Source: a virus
IMG/VR virus record: IMGVR_UViG_3300026320_000001
Coordinates: 83,694-147,693 of that record
DNA length: 64,000 nt
Reading direction: 5' to 3' (one strand)
Below, in pieces: positions 51,881 to 59,792 of this stretch. A program made the translations under genes and the position numbers. Position 1 is the first letter of the stretch, and every line of letters starts with the position of its first letter. The notes beneath the pieces are model-generated. The model searched no databases. It worked only from the letters and a program-made list of their open reading frames with translations, and had not been told where the DNA came from.

Positions 51881-52810
51881 ATGACAAAAAAATTAACAAT
51901 AGAATACTGTAAGAAAAAATCTAAAGAAAAAGAATATATATTGTTAGAAAATATTTATTTGAATGCTCATACGAAAATGAATTTTCAACATGTAAAATGT
52001 AAGTATATATTTTCGATGAAATGGAATAATTTTAATTCTGGAGATAGATGTCCGAATTGTCAACGCAAATCAGTTGGATTTAAAAAAAGATTAAAAATAG
52101 AAGATTGTAAAAAAATAGCTTTCAATAGAGGATTTAAATTATTGAACAATATTTATATCAACAATAAAACAAAAATGGAGTTCGTTCACATTGATTGTGG
52201 ATTTAAATTTTTAAAAGGGTGGAGTAATTTTCAATCAGAAAAAGGTTGTCCAAAATGTTCTGGTAAAATTAAATTGAGCATTGAATTTTGTCAAAAAGAA
52301 TCTTTCAATCGGGGTTATCAATTGCTTTCTAAAAAATATAAAAATAATAAAACAAAAATGAATTTTAAACATATTGAATGTCAATCTAATTTTTTGATGA
52401 ATTGGACTAATTTCTATAATGGTAAAAGAGGTTGTCCAACATGTGATTCCAGTCTCGGAGAGTTAGAGATAAAAAAATATTTAAAAATATGGAAAATAAA
52501 AAATTATCATGAATATTATGGATTTAAAGAATGTCGAGATAAAAAAGTTTTACCATTTGATTTCTATATAAAAAAATATAACATCTGTATTGAATATCAA
52601 GGAAAACAACATTTTGAACCTATACAATACACATATTCAATAACTATAGAACAAGCTAAGAAAAATTTAAGAATACAAAAAAATCATGATAAAATAAAAA
52701 GAAAATTCTGTAAGAATAATAATATCATATTGCTTGAAATAAGATATAAAGATTTCAATAATATAGAAAATATTTTATATAATAAAATAGAGGAAATTAA
52801 AAATGGATAA
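51881..52810 (+). CDS. EDxHD-type homing endonuclease with three zinc repeats
   Basis: 309 residues. Three repeats of about 65 residues each end in a CPxC knuckle (CPNCQRK, CPKCSGK, CPTCDSS) and carry HVKC/HIDC/HIEC partners, a modular DNA-binding array. The C-terminal nuclease domain has GELEIKKYL, VLPFDFYIKKYNICIEYQG with KQHF, and DKIKRKFCKNNNIILLEIRY, matching the nuclease at 29080-30000. GAGAGGAGTG is the ribosome binding site. It overlaps the helicase start by 8 bases, so it may have been inserted at the head of that operon. Confidence 0.82.
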   Translation: MTKKLTIEYCKKKSKEKEYILLENIYLNAHTKMNFQHVKCKYIFSMKWNNFNSGDRCPNCQRKSVGFKKRLKIEDCKKIAFNRGFKLLNNIYINNKTKMEFVHIDCGFKFLKGWSNFQSEKGCPKCSGKIKLSIEFCQKESFNRGYQLLSKKYKNNKTKMNFKHIECQSNFLMNWTNFYNGKRGCPTCDSSLGELEIKKYLKIWKIKNYHEYYGFKECRDKKVLPFDFYIKKYNICIEYQGKQHFEPIQYTYSITIEQAKKNLRIQKNHDKIKRKFCKNNNIILLEIRYKDFNNIENILYNKIEEIKNG

Positions 52811-54143
52811 CATCCCCCACATTGTTGTTATAGATAGTCCTACAGGTTCAGGAAAAACATCTTGGGCTATAGATATGATTAGCAAATTACCAGACGATAA
52901 AAATGTATTATATATAACACCATATATATTAGAAGTAGATAGAATTATAGCTTCTTGTCCAAACAAACATTTAGTACAACCCAAAAAATGGTCTGGTGAT
53001 GGAAGTAAAATGAATCATTTGGTTGAATTAGTATCACAAAAAAGAAATATTGTTTCTACTCATGCACTTTTGCAAAACATATCAGACGAACTAATAAATT
53101 TATTGCGTAACAATGATTATATATTGGTTTTAGATGAAAGTTTTCAAGTAGTACAACAATATGACCTTTTTCCTGAACTAAAGAAGATGTCAAAGGAAGA
53201 AAGAGAAAATATAACTAAATCAGATGTTCAATGGTTATTCGATGAAAAGTATATAGAAGTTACAGATAACTTTGCAATTAGATGGATAGACCAAAATAAA
53301 ATGATTGGTAGTAAATATGATAAATTAAAATCTCTTATTGATAGGGATATGATTTATCTTGTAAATAATTCATTATTTTTATGGACATTTCCCTATGAGG
53401 TATTTGGAGAAGGAATATTCAAACAATGTTACATTATGACTTATTTATTTGAGAGTCAATTCCAACATTACTATTACCAATATTTTAATATCAAATATAA
53501 AAAATATCACATTGAATCTAAAGCTAATAAATATAAAATGGTTGAAACAATAAATAATCAATATGATATTGATTTCAGAGAAAGAGCTAGTAAACTAATA
53601 ACAATAATAGATAATGACAAAATAAATAGAATAGGTTCTTTTTATCGTGATATTCATGGAAAAGTAAAGACAACTGATTTATCCATGAACTGGTATAAAA
53701 ACAATGAACATTTACATAAACAATTAAGTTTAAATGTTTATAATTATTTTAAGAATATATCTAAATCAAAAGCTAATAAAAGATTATGGACTGTATTCAA
53801 AGATTTTAAGAAATTAATAAAAAATCCTCTTACTACATCTCACGGTTTTTTGGAAATTACAGCTAGAGCTACTAATAATTACAACGATAGAAATGTACTC
53901 GCCTATCTTATTAACAGGTATCCCAATTCTTTTTATATTGCATTCTTTAGTAAAAGAGGAATAATAATAGACAGCGATTTATATGCCCTATCTGATTTGA
54001 TTCAATGGGTATGGAGAAGCGCAATCAGAAACGATAATCCAATTACCCTCTATATTCCTTCTGAGCGAATGAGAAATTTATTCTTGAACTTCCTTCAAAA
54101 TAAAAAAATAATAAATTATGAAGATTTTGATTATGAGGATTAG
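52803..54143 (+). CDS. superfamily 2-type DNA helicase
   Basis: 446 residues. Walker A is DSPTGSGKTSWA (GSGKT 15-19), Walker B/DExx is VLDES (109-113), an early motif Ia in YITPYILEVDRI, STHALL (motif III-like), and a late QWVWRSAIRNDNP with Arg finger candidates near 420. It may act in replication initiation, recombination or DNA packaging. No zinc or primase motif. It is the last long gene before the terminator and the origin-like region. Confidence 0.75.
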   Translation: MDNIPHIVVIDSPTGSGKTSWAIDMISKLPDDKNVLYITPYILEVDRIIASCPNKHLVQPKKWSGDGSKMNHLVELVSQKRNIVSTHALLQNISDELINLLRNNDYILVLDESFQVVQQYDLFPELKKMSKEERENITKSDVQWLFDEKYIEVTDNFAIRWIDQNKMIGSKYDKLKSLIDRDMIYLVNNSLFLWTFPYEVFGEGIFKQCYIMTYLFESQFQHYYYQYFNIKYKKYHIESKANKYKMVETINNQYDIDFRERASKLITIIDNDKINRIGSFYRDIHGKVKTTDLSMNWYKNNEHLHKQLSLNVYNYFKNISKSKANKRLWTVFKDFKKLIKNPLTTSHGFLEITARATNNYNDRNVLAYLINRYPNSFYIAFFSKRGIIIDSDLYALSDLIQWVWRSAIRNDNPITLYIPSERMRNLFLNFLQNKKIINYEDFDYED

Positions 54144-54154
54144 GGGATAAATCT

Positions 54155-54232
54155 ATGCCTACACGCATTCGTATATCTTTAGACTTTTATAAACAACGAA
54201 TTACCCGTGAATCTGGTTTTAGCCAGTTTTAA
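54155..54232 (+). CDS. possible 25-aa small protein
   Basis: ATG with GGGGAT 6 bases upstream, encoding MPTRIRISLDFYKQRITRES then GFSQF. It begins 11 bases after the helicase stop. The 3' end overlaps the left arm of a hairpin (54217-54225 with 54243-54251). A short leader or antitoxin-like peptide is possible, but it may not be real. Confidence 0.3.
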   Translation: MPTRIRISLDFYKQRITRESGFSQF

Positions 54233-54327
54233 AAAGTGATTTTGGCTAAAATAAAAAAAAAGACATATAGCACATAGTCATAAGTACCCCTTTCCCTTTT
54301 AAAAAAGATTTATATATGTCTAAAACC

Positions 54328-54357
54328 AAACCACCCGTAAAAAGGTGGTTTTTTTGT
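54328..54357 (+). terminator. terminator of the helicase operon
   Basis: An 8-bp GC-rich stem, AAACCACC (54328-54335) with GGTGGTTT (54344-54351), followed by TTTTTTG. Strong by any rule. Confidence 0.92.
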
Positions 54358-54359
54358 TT

Positions 54360-55050
54360 AAGCTTATATTGATATTTATTATTATTGTATATAGTTATTA
54401 CTATTATTTATGTTGATTATTTTTAATTTTTATTTATTTTTATTATTATTGTATATAATGTTTTGTTGATTAAATTGTGTGTTTAAAGGTGCTGATGACC
54501 GATTTTCAAATACCAGTATGCTTAATTATGTAAAATACCCCTATACCTTATGATTATTACATATAATCATAAGCAATAACATACAATGAGCATGACCATA
54601 TACCAGTATGATTTTATAAATATTTGTATGATGATTCTTTGTCTCCCTACTATTGCAAGATTATTATTTTACAAAAAGATATGTACATAACACAATAACA
54701 ATACATCATCATCACATCATAATCAATATAACAATAACATAAATAAATATAATCAATACATCATAATAACAATATGATACCATAGCTCTATCACCTGCTA
54801 TCATATACAACTATGATTCAATAGGATATATAAACAGGTATACAATAACAATATCACACAATAAAATAATAAAAAAATATAACATATATACATCATAATC
54901 ACATCATGATATTATACCTATTCACCTATACATCATGCATTCATTCATCATATAACCATCTAATCATACACGATAGGATACCAGTACATCATACACGCTT
55001 CATCATACACTAGTCATATACCATATGAATATATAAATAATAAATATGTT
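54360..55050. other. gene-free AT-rich repeat region, origin-like
   Basis: About 700 bases with no credible ORF. It holds direct repeats of TTATTATTATTGTATATA (near 54374 and 54448), three copies of ATACCAGTA (near 54513, 54602 and 54976), many CATCAT and AACAATA iterations, and a perfect hairpin at 54547-54573. Repeated short motifs in AT-rich DNA between a helicase operon terminator and a convergent terminator are what a replication origin looks like. No DnaA-box consensus is clear. It could also be a packaging or partition site. Confidence 0.5.
54547..54573. repeat. perfect 11-bp inverted repeat
   Basis: CTTATGATTAT (54547-54557) with ATAATCATAAG (54563-54573), loop TACAT. It resembles the hairpin at 19081-19111 (TATGACTAT arms, loop ATACA), so a shared structural element or binding site is possible. 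Confidence 0.7.
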
Positions 55051-55089
55051 AAATAAAATAACACTCTCTTATAATCTGAGAGTGTTATT
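55050..55089 (-). terminator. terminator of the leftward operon starting at 57375
   Basis: A 12-bp stem, 55057-55068 with 55078-55089, followed on the minus strand by TTTTATTT. It ends transcription after the 55118-55513 gene. Confidence 0.9.
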
Positions 55090-55117
55090 ATTGTTATGTT
55101 ATTATATTTATTTATTC

Positions 55118-55513
55118 TTATTCGTAATCACTAGGATTAAACTTCTCCATACATGCATTGAATCCGTCTGAGTCATTTTCGCTATAACTCCAGTCTGAGA
55201 TAATATCTTCTGCATCACCATTGCCTAGAGTGATTAAGATATTATGAAAATGTTTTTCACCATTCTTAATATAAATTCTTGACTCATCCAAATTGAATAT
55301 AACTTCCATTGTAGATTTTATATTATTATCTTTTACTGTGTGACTCTCTTCACCGTCATATACCGAGTCAATTGTAAAGCCTGAGGTCACAATATGGTTA
55401 AGAAGATTCCCTATAACTCTTCGCTCTACTTTGTTTTCTAATTTTAATTCGTGACCATATAACTTCTTCATTTCCTTATCAATATCGAGGGAGGGAGTTT
55501 TAAATTTTGTCAT
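55118..55513 (-). CDS. hypothetical acidic protein, 131 aa
   Basis: Acidic (rich in Asp/Glu), with KFNPSDYE at the C-terminus and a beta-rich core (VIFNLDESRIYIKNGEKHFH). It is the last gene of its operon, 32 bases after the upstream gene stop. A TAACATG start with AAAAGGAAA. No recognised family. It may work with the zinc-finger protein encoded upstream. Confidence 0.5.
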   Translation of the reverse strand: MTKFKTPSLDIDKEMKKLYGHELKLENKVERRVIGNLLNHIVTSGFTIDSVYDGEESHTVKDNNIKSTMEVIFNLDESRIYIKNGEKHFHNILITLGNGDAEDIISDWSYSENDSDGFNACMEKFNPSDYE

Positions 55514-55545
55514 GTTATATTTTTCCTTTTTTGTTTTGAATATGA

Positions 55546-56718
55546 TTATATCTTTTCAATTTTACCGCGTATTATAACGGTTTGTTTTTTACCATTAAAA
55601 GAATCTAATTTCTTTATTGTGGCAATAATAATATTAACGTTATCGCCTGCCTCAATATCGAATGATTTACTGGCAAAGTAAGTTATGATACTACCATCTG
55701 AATCGAATGTATATAAATGAGTTACTCCATTGTAATTATTTTCGATTTGATTATATCGGATGACCTTAGCATTAATATTATTTAATTTTGTGCCTACCTC
55801 TCCAAGATGATTTGATTCAGGTTGATTCTTTATTGTTAATTCTTTTTCCACCATACGATGATACATGGGAATAATTGAAACGATATAGCCTGAGTGCTTC
55901 TCACTCATATAACCATATTCAATTAATTTCAATAGAGTTATATCGTATTCAGTTATACCGAACATATTATTATTTTTTGCATTAACCATCTTTTCATTTA
56001 ATTTGTTTTGTACATAGGATAAAATCTTTTTTGCCTCTTCAATTTCAAAGTCTGTTAATTTTTCTTTTGGTACAAAGTAACGATTTAATGAATCGTATTT
56101 TGTGGGATTATCTGAATCGCTTTTCTTATAACCTTGCTTGTTTATAGATTGAATCGCATAGGGTAAAAAGGATTCAATCTTCAAAAGAGTTTTACCAGTG
56201 TTAAATTTTTCGCTTGCATTCTCTTCATCTGAATATGATTTGATTAACTCGAATGAACCGCCATAAAATTTAGCTATATCTTCCGCGTTGGGAAGGTTTA
56301 TATAATTAGCTAAACAATTACCACCCACTATTTTAACTTCACCTGATTCAGATTGAATCAAGTAGTAAAAATTTCGTGACCTATTTATTTTGCAATGCTC
56401 ACAAATTAATTCGCATTCACGATAATTCGTAAAATCAAAAGTGGTATTGTGAGAATGAATCAAATTATCATTGCCCATTCTTTCAAGCTTTGCTAAAAAT
56501 GTATAGCCTGCTATAGTGGGAGATTCACCATATACAGAATAAATATAATCTGTACGATATGAATCCCATGCAGTAAGAGGGTCAATAACTTTTACAGTCT
56601 CTTTTGATTCAAGAGTAAAGCCAAAAGGTATATTCAATTTTTTAGCCTTATTAGTAAAGCGATTCATTTTTGATTCAAAGTCGCTTACGTTCCATGAAGG
56701 AATTCTATAGGTTGTCAT
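55546..56718 (-). CDS. zinc-finger nucleic-acid-binding-type phage protein
   Basis: 390 residues. CEHCKINRSRNFYYLIQ at about 110-126, then VGGNCLANYI near 136-145 give four Cys that could bind one zinc, a pattern in a widespread phage/plasmid protein family of unknown role. The C-terminal ~80 residues (FDIEAGDNVNIIIATIKKLD, QTVIIRGKIEKI) look like an OB-fold. It may bind single-stranded nucleic acid during replication. Context is an early operon. Confidence 0.6.
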   Translation of the reverse strand: MTTYRIPSWNVSDFESKMNRFTNKAKKLNIPFGFTLESKETVKVIDPLTAWDSYRTDYIYSVYGESPTIAGYTFLAKLERMGNDNLIHSHNTTFDFTNYRECELICEHCKINRSRNFYYLIQSESGEVKIVGGNCLANYINLPNAEDIAKFYGGSFELIKSYSDEENASEKFNTGKTLLKIESFLPYAIQSINKQGYKKSDSDNPTKYDSLNRYFVPKEKLTDFEIEEAKKILSYVQNKLNEKMVNAKNNNMFGITEYDITLLKLIEYGYMSEKHSGYIVSIIPMYHRMVEKELTIKNQPESNHLGEVGTKLNNINAKVIRYNQIENNYNGVTHLYTFDSDGSIITYFASKSFDIEAGDNVNIIIATIKKLDSFNGKKQTVIIRGKIEKI

Positions 56719-56732
56719 GTTATTTTACCTTT

Positions 56733-56957
56733 TTATATATTGTATGTTTCAAGATGTTTAACTATTTGTTTTGCCATGCGATAGGCTGAGTCTCCGCTTA
56801 TACGAGTAAAGTATAAAAAAGCGGTTGTTTGCACTAGAATATAAATGGATTTTTCATCACGTGCAAGTCTTACATTTTGCATGATACCATCTATATTAAC
56901 TTGTTTTGTTTCAACAAGCTTATTGATAACAACGGTTTTTAATTCAGATTGTTTCAT
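56733..56957 (-). CDS. hypothetical protein, 74 aa
   Basis: A small alpha/beta protein (LKTVVINKLVETKQVNIDGIM) ending in RMAKQIVKHLETYNI. The C-terminus is similar to that of the neighbour at 56957-57139 (IAKQIVKSLEIK), suggesting two related small proteins. One-base overlap with that neighbour. Confidence 0.5.
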   Translation of the reverse strand: MKQSELKTVVINKLVETKQVNIDGIMQNVRLARDEKSIYILVQTTAFLYFTRISGDSAYRMAKQIVKHLETYNI

Positions 56958-57139
56958 TATTTAATCTCCAATGATTTTACAATTTGTTTAGCGATATTAT
57001 ATTCAGAATGCAGATTCAAATTTTCGCGGTGTTGGATATTCTTGACCTCGTAATAAACGTTTACGAGGTTAACCGCTTGTTTACTTTTGTTAAGGTTATT
57101 TAAAACTTTTTCTGTGAGGGTCAATTGTTTTGTGTTCAT
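56957..57139 (-). CDS. hypothetical protein, 60 aa
   Basis: Helical, basic protein (KQLTLTEKVLNNLNKSKQAV) with a C-terminal AKQIVKSLE shared with the next gene. Overlaps the membrane-protein gene by 1 base. Possibly a small DNA-binding or host-takeover protein; not recognised. Confidence 0.5.
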   Translation of the reverse strand: MNTKQLTLTEKVLNNLNKSKQAVNLVNVYYEVKNIQHRENLNLHSEYNIAKQIVKSLEIK

Positions 57140-57375
57140 TATTTGGATTCCTTTTTGATTGCCTGAGTGATAGTAAAACGGATTAAGAATGGAGCTATAA
57201 CTTCATCATCAAGCTTGAATAAAACATAAGCACTGACAAGGGAGCAAGCGGTGTATACATCGAAAGATATGCTCATAACAAAAACCATCTGATAGCACAG
57301 ATATAAACCCATAGCAATAACCAAGAGAGCTATATCTTTCTCATCTTTCTGTAGGGCAGTAAAAAATTTGTTCAT
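57139..57375 (-). CDS. small membrane protein, 78 aa
   Basis: Two hydrophobic segments (ALLVIAMGLYLCYQMVFVMS at 16-35 and YTACSLVSAYVLFKL at 41-55) with charged ends. First gene of the operon under the palindrome-bearing promoter. It could be an early membrane-acting protein (superinfection exclusion or host-takeover). Confidence 0.55.
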   Translation of the reverse strand: MNKFFTALQKDEKDIALLVIAMGLYLCYQMVFVMSISFDVYTACSLVSAYVLFKLDDEVIAPFLIRFTITQAIKKESK

Positions 57376-57396
57376 GTATATTCCTTTTGTCGGTTA

Positions 57397-57443
57397 GGTT
57401 AAACTTACTGCGTAAGTTTAACCGTTTACATGTCAATTGTCAA
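57397..57443 (-). promoter_or_regulatory. promoter with overlapping palindromic operator
   Basis: -35 TTGACA (57438-57443), 17-base spacer, -10 TAAACT (57415-57420). A perfect 12-bp palindrome, GGTTAAACTTAC (57397-57408) with its complement at 57412-57423, covers the -10. A repressor bound there would block the promoter. In RNA it would form a hairpin at the 5' end. Confidence 0.72.
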
Positions 57444-57509
57444 TAGAAAATTTGTTCTAATTTTGCACCAGTTTGATACTGGCTGACGAGCGTTGACCAT
57501 CTTTAAATA

Positions 57510-57545
57510 AAAAATCCGCCTGTGATACAAGCGAATTTTTTTTAT
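57510..57545. terminator. bidirectional-type terminator before the membrane-protein promoter
   Basis: A 10-bp stem with G.U pairs (57516-57525 with 57529-57538, loop GAT), flanked by AAAAA on the left and TTTTTTT on the right. On the minus strand it is followed by TTTTTTATTT. It ends the operon that finishes with the gene at 57563. The remaining gap 57444-57509 shows a small CCAGT/ACTGG hairpin and nothing else. Confidence 0.85.
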
Positions 57546-57562
57546 TATGATTTAATTTATTT

Positions 57563-57769
57563 TTAGTTGTCTTTAAAAATAATCCCGTCCTCTTTTGCAG
57601 ATAATAATTTTCTGTAATCGCCCATATATCTATTATTTATTTCCAACCGATAAGGAAAATTTTTATCGCTCCCGTGTCGATTATCTTTTGTTATGGTTAT
57701 AGTCTCAAAACTCCAAATAGTTTGCACACCATTAAAAATAATGTTCTTAATCCATTTTATTTTATTCAT
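57563..57769 (-). CDS. hypothetical protein, 68 aa
   Basis: Start chosen at the ATG at 57769, which has AAAAAAGGATAAAAT upstream, as its neighbours do; the longer ATG reading would overlap the upstream gene. Beta-rich (IWSFETITITKDNRHGSDKN, then YRLEINNRYMGDYRKLL). Function unknown. Confidence 0.5.
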   Translation of the reverse strand: MNKIKWIKNIIFNGVQTIWSFETITITKDNRHGSDKNFPYRLEINNRYMGDYRKLLSAKEDGIIFKDN

Positions 57770-57786
57770 TTTAATTTTATCCTTTT

Positions 57787-57969
57787 TTATTTTTCTGTAA
57801 ACGTCCATTGAAAAGATTTTTTGATTAAAATTTGTGCAATCGGATGAAGACTAGAATATTTTTTTAAAACTTTTGCAAGATTAATCAAACCTCCATTCTC
57901 ACAATGGTTTATAACCGCTATTGAATAGCGTACATCCCGACATTGCTTACAATAACAAGTATTATCCAT
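57787..57969 (-). CDS. small CxxC protein, 60 aa
   Basis: NTCYCKQCRDVRYSIAVINH followed by C at 23 gives three to four Cys that could bind zinc. Then helical (GLINLAKVLKKYSSLHPIAQ). Ribosome binding site AAAAAAGGAT with an A-rich spacer. Unknown function. Confidence 0.5.
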   Translation of the reverse strand: MDNTCYCKQCRDVRYSIAVINHCENGGLINLAKVLKKYSSLHPIAQILIKKSFQWTFTEK

Positions 57970-57990
57970 TTTTTTTATTATCCTTTTTTG

Positions 57991-58299
57991 TTATATCAAT
58001 TCGTAAGAGTTGCCAATAGAGTCAACGTAATAACCACCAAGCAAATTAGATGATTTTTTATAAATAAAGCCAGATGTTTTACCATAGGCGTTATATTTTC
58101 TTATAGCATTATTAAAATCCGAATAATCCTTTACATCGTTATTGTATTTTTGAATAGGAAAATAAGTATAGTAAAATTTTCCGTATGCATAAGATAGAAT
58201 TCTTACGTTCCACCAACCGCTTAAAGGTTGATTCAAGGATTGTATATCGTCTGAGGATGTATAATTTTTAAATTGGATTGTATCAGTTGAATTATTCAT
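57991..58299 (-). CDS. hypothetical protein, 102 aa
   Basis: Tyr- and Asn-rich, beta-type (GWWNVRILSYAYGKFYYTYF; then YKKSSNLLGGYYVDSIGNSY). No recognised motif. Same ribosome binding site pattern as its neighbours. Confidence 0.5.
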   Translation of the reverse strand: MNNSTDTIQFKNYTSSDDIQSLNQPLSGWWNVRILSYAYGKFYYTYFPIQKYNNDVKDYSDFNNAIRKYNAYGKTSGFIYKKSSNLLGGYYVDSIGNSYELI

Positions 58300-58317
58300 T
58301 TTTTTATTTTATCCTTT

Positions 58318-58599
58318 TTACCATTTTATAATTGATTCAAAATTTGAATTTTCACTAGATACCAAAAGATGAAAAATGATTCCTTCATCTGAAGATATAC
58401 GGTTATATACAGCCCATTGTATATCTGAGGGCTTTACATTATTCATTAAACCGTGAGAGCGTGGATTGTTACAAATATTTTTCCTTAATTCTTTTGCAAC
58501 CCTATACAATGATTCATCATCTTTTATATAGGTTGACACGAGAGTTATTATATAATGAATTGAATTTTTTAACTTGAGTGATATAAATACGGTTTTCAT
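58318..58599 (-). CDS. hypothetical protein, 93 aa
   Basis: Alpha/beta protein (TVFISLKLKNSIHYIITLVS, then YRVAKELRKNICNN). Follows the VDY-type gene at 58609 by 9 bases. Unknown function; early operon member. Confidence 0.5.
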   Translation of the reverse strand: MKTVFISLKLKNSIHYIITLVSTYIKDDESLYRVAKELRKNICNNPRSHGLMNNVKPSDIQWAVYNRISSDEGIIFHLLVSSENSNFESIIKW

Positions 58600-58608
58600 T
58601 TTTTTATT

Positions 58609-59184
58609 TTATCCTTTATTATATAGATTTGTAAAAGGTTGCATAACCGAGTTACTAGAATAATCTTTAACATAATCCTTGCATAATTCCACCCATTCCT
58701 GAGGGGCGAAAAATGCTCTTTGCGTATAACTAAAATCTTTATTCTGATAATATGCCGCTGTTTGTGCTGGAATCTCTGCGAATAAAACTCGGAATAAATA
58801 ATCAGGATAATATTTTGCTTGTGTTAAAAATGCATTATATTCACCTTGAAAAGTAAAGGGACATCCACAAACTAAATGAGCATAGACATCATGTACCGCT
58901 CTGCCTATATTGTTATCATCATAATTCAAAAATGGATGACCAGTTGACCCGGTGTATATATAGATTTTCTTTTCTGCTATAACACGCTCTCGCATGATTT
59001 TAGCGGATTCGTATACGTCTGATTCAGTAAAGATAACTTCAAAAGGAATTTGGGCAAATAGATTTTTATTGACCTCAGTTATAACCTTAAAACAATCTGC
59101 TAGATAATTAGAATTTTCATGAGGCAATTTTCCCTCATGCAAATATTGATAACCGATTAGATTCATAACTTGATTCATTTCCAT
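58609..59184 (-). CDS. conserved phage/plasmid protein with HDxxAH motif
   Basis: 191 residues. RAVHDVYAHLVCGCPFTFQG, then NAFLTQAKYYPDYLFRVLFA and EIPAQTAAYYQNKDFSYTQR form a conserved pattern seen in phage and plasmid proteins of unknown role. The HDVYAH and downstream EI..Q residues could make a metal site. GTGHPFLNYDD earlier is also conserved in look. There is no known reaction; I only report the motif. Confidence 0.6.
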   Translation of the reverse strand: MEMNQVMNLIGYQYLHEGKLPHENSNYLADCFKVITEVNKNLFAQIPFEVIFTESDVYESAKIMRERVIAEKKIYIYTGSTGHPFLNYDDNNIGRAVHDVYAHLVCGCPFTFQGEYNAFLTQAKYYPDYLFRVLFAEIPAQTAAYYQNKDFSYTQRAFFAPQEWVELCKDYVKDYSSNSVMQPFTNLYNKG

Positions 59185-59197
59185 TTTAATTCCTTTT

Positions 59198-59410
59198 TTA
59201 ATGATTCATATAAGCAGGCTTATTTTCCCCGCTCATAAGTTTGTTAAGGTTGCGGATAACTCCGGGAGACACTTCGCCATGATTAGGTACGCTTAAGGTT
59301 GGCTTGCCATTGCACTTAAAAATACGATGACTCGAACCATTTCCGGGTTGCTCTATGTATCCTTGAGATTCAATCTGTTTTATAAAATCTTTTGTTCTAA
59401 CCGGCTTCAT
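59198..59410 (-). CDS. HicA-type mRNA interferase-like protein, orphan
   Basis: 70 residues: RTKDFIKQIESQGYIEQPGNGSSHRIFKCN with the catalytic His28 in SSHRIF, then LSVPNHGEVSPGVIRNL. This is the dsRBD-like HicA fold, which cleaves mRNA. HicA normally pairs with HicB antitoxin next door, but neither neighbour looks like HicB. It may be a host-takeover nuclease or have lost its partner. First gene after its own promoter. Confidence 0.85.
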   Translation of the reverse strand: MKPVRTKDFIKQIESQGYIEQPGNGSSHRIFKCNGKPTLSVPNHGEVSPGVIRNLNKLMSGENKPAYMNH

Positions 59411-59452
59411 TATGTTTTATCCTTATTTGAATATAGATTTTAGATTGTTTCC

Positions 59453-59479
59453 ATTATACCACTTTTAAAATTTTGGCAA
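59453..59479 (-). promoter_or_regulatory. probable promoter of the HicA operon
   Basis: -10 TATAAT (59453-59458) preceded by GTGG and a -35-like TTGCCA (59474-59479) with a 15-base spacer, which is shorter than the 17 of the other promoters. Likely but weaker. Confidence 0.55.
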
Positions 59480-59540
59480 GGTTTTTAACCTTAAAAAATC
59501 GCCCATAGATTCTATGCGAATGCGTATAACCATTTCACCT

Positions 59541-59575
59541 AGTAAAAAAATAGCCTCCCGAACGGGGAGGCTATT
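59541..59575 (-). terminator. terminator of the early cluster starting at 61177
   Basis: An 11-bp stem, AATAGCCTCCC (59549-59559) with GGGAGGCTATT (59565-59575), followed on the minus strand by TTTTTTTAC. Strong. It separates the 59585-61177 cluster from the HicA operon. Confidence 0.92.
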
Positions 59576-59584
59576 TCAAAAAAG

Positions 59585-59788
59585 TTATAAAATCTTTTTT
59601 GTTTTTTTATATTGTCTTTCATCCACTTCGATTCCATAATGGCCGATTAATGGACTATAACCAGAGCGACAACGAATCCCGGACTCTTTCAATAGTTGCA
59701 TGGCATAAGATTTGCTCATACCACCTTCCGATGATTTTAAGCAGTTAATCGTTATCCAATTTTTAACAATAACCTTTTTGTTTTTCAT
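59585..59788 (-). CDS. hypothetical small protein, HTH-like
   Basis: 67 residues, basic (MKNKKVIVKNWITINCLKSS, then SKSYAMQLLKESGIRC). Residues 15-40 could be a helix-turn-helix and the C-terminus binds with Tyr/Lys-rich DERQYKKTKKIL. Last gene of the cluster, before the terminator. Unknown function. Confidence 0.5.
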   Translation of the reverse strand: MKNKKVIVKNWITINCLKSSEGGMSKSYAMQLLKESGIRCRSGYSPLIGHYGIEVDERQYKKTKKIL

Positions 59789-59792
59789 CGGA

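Noticed and set aside
54360-55050. CRISPR array in the repeat-rich region
   Set aside because: Repeats are short, irregular and AT-rich, without constant repeat-spacer spacing.
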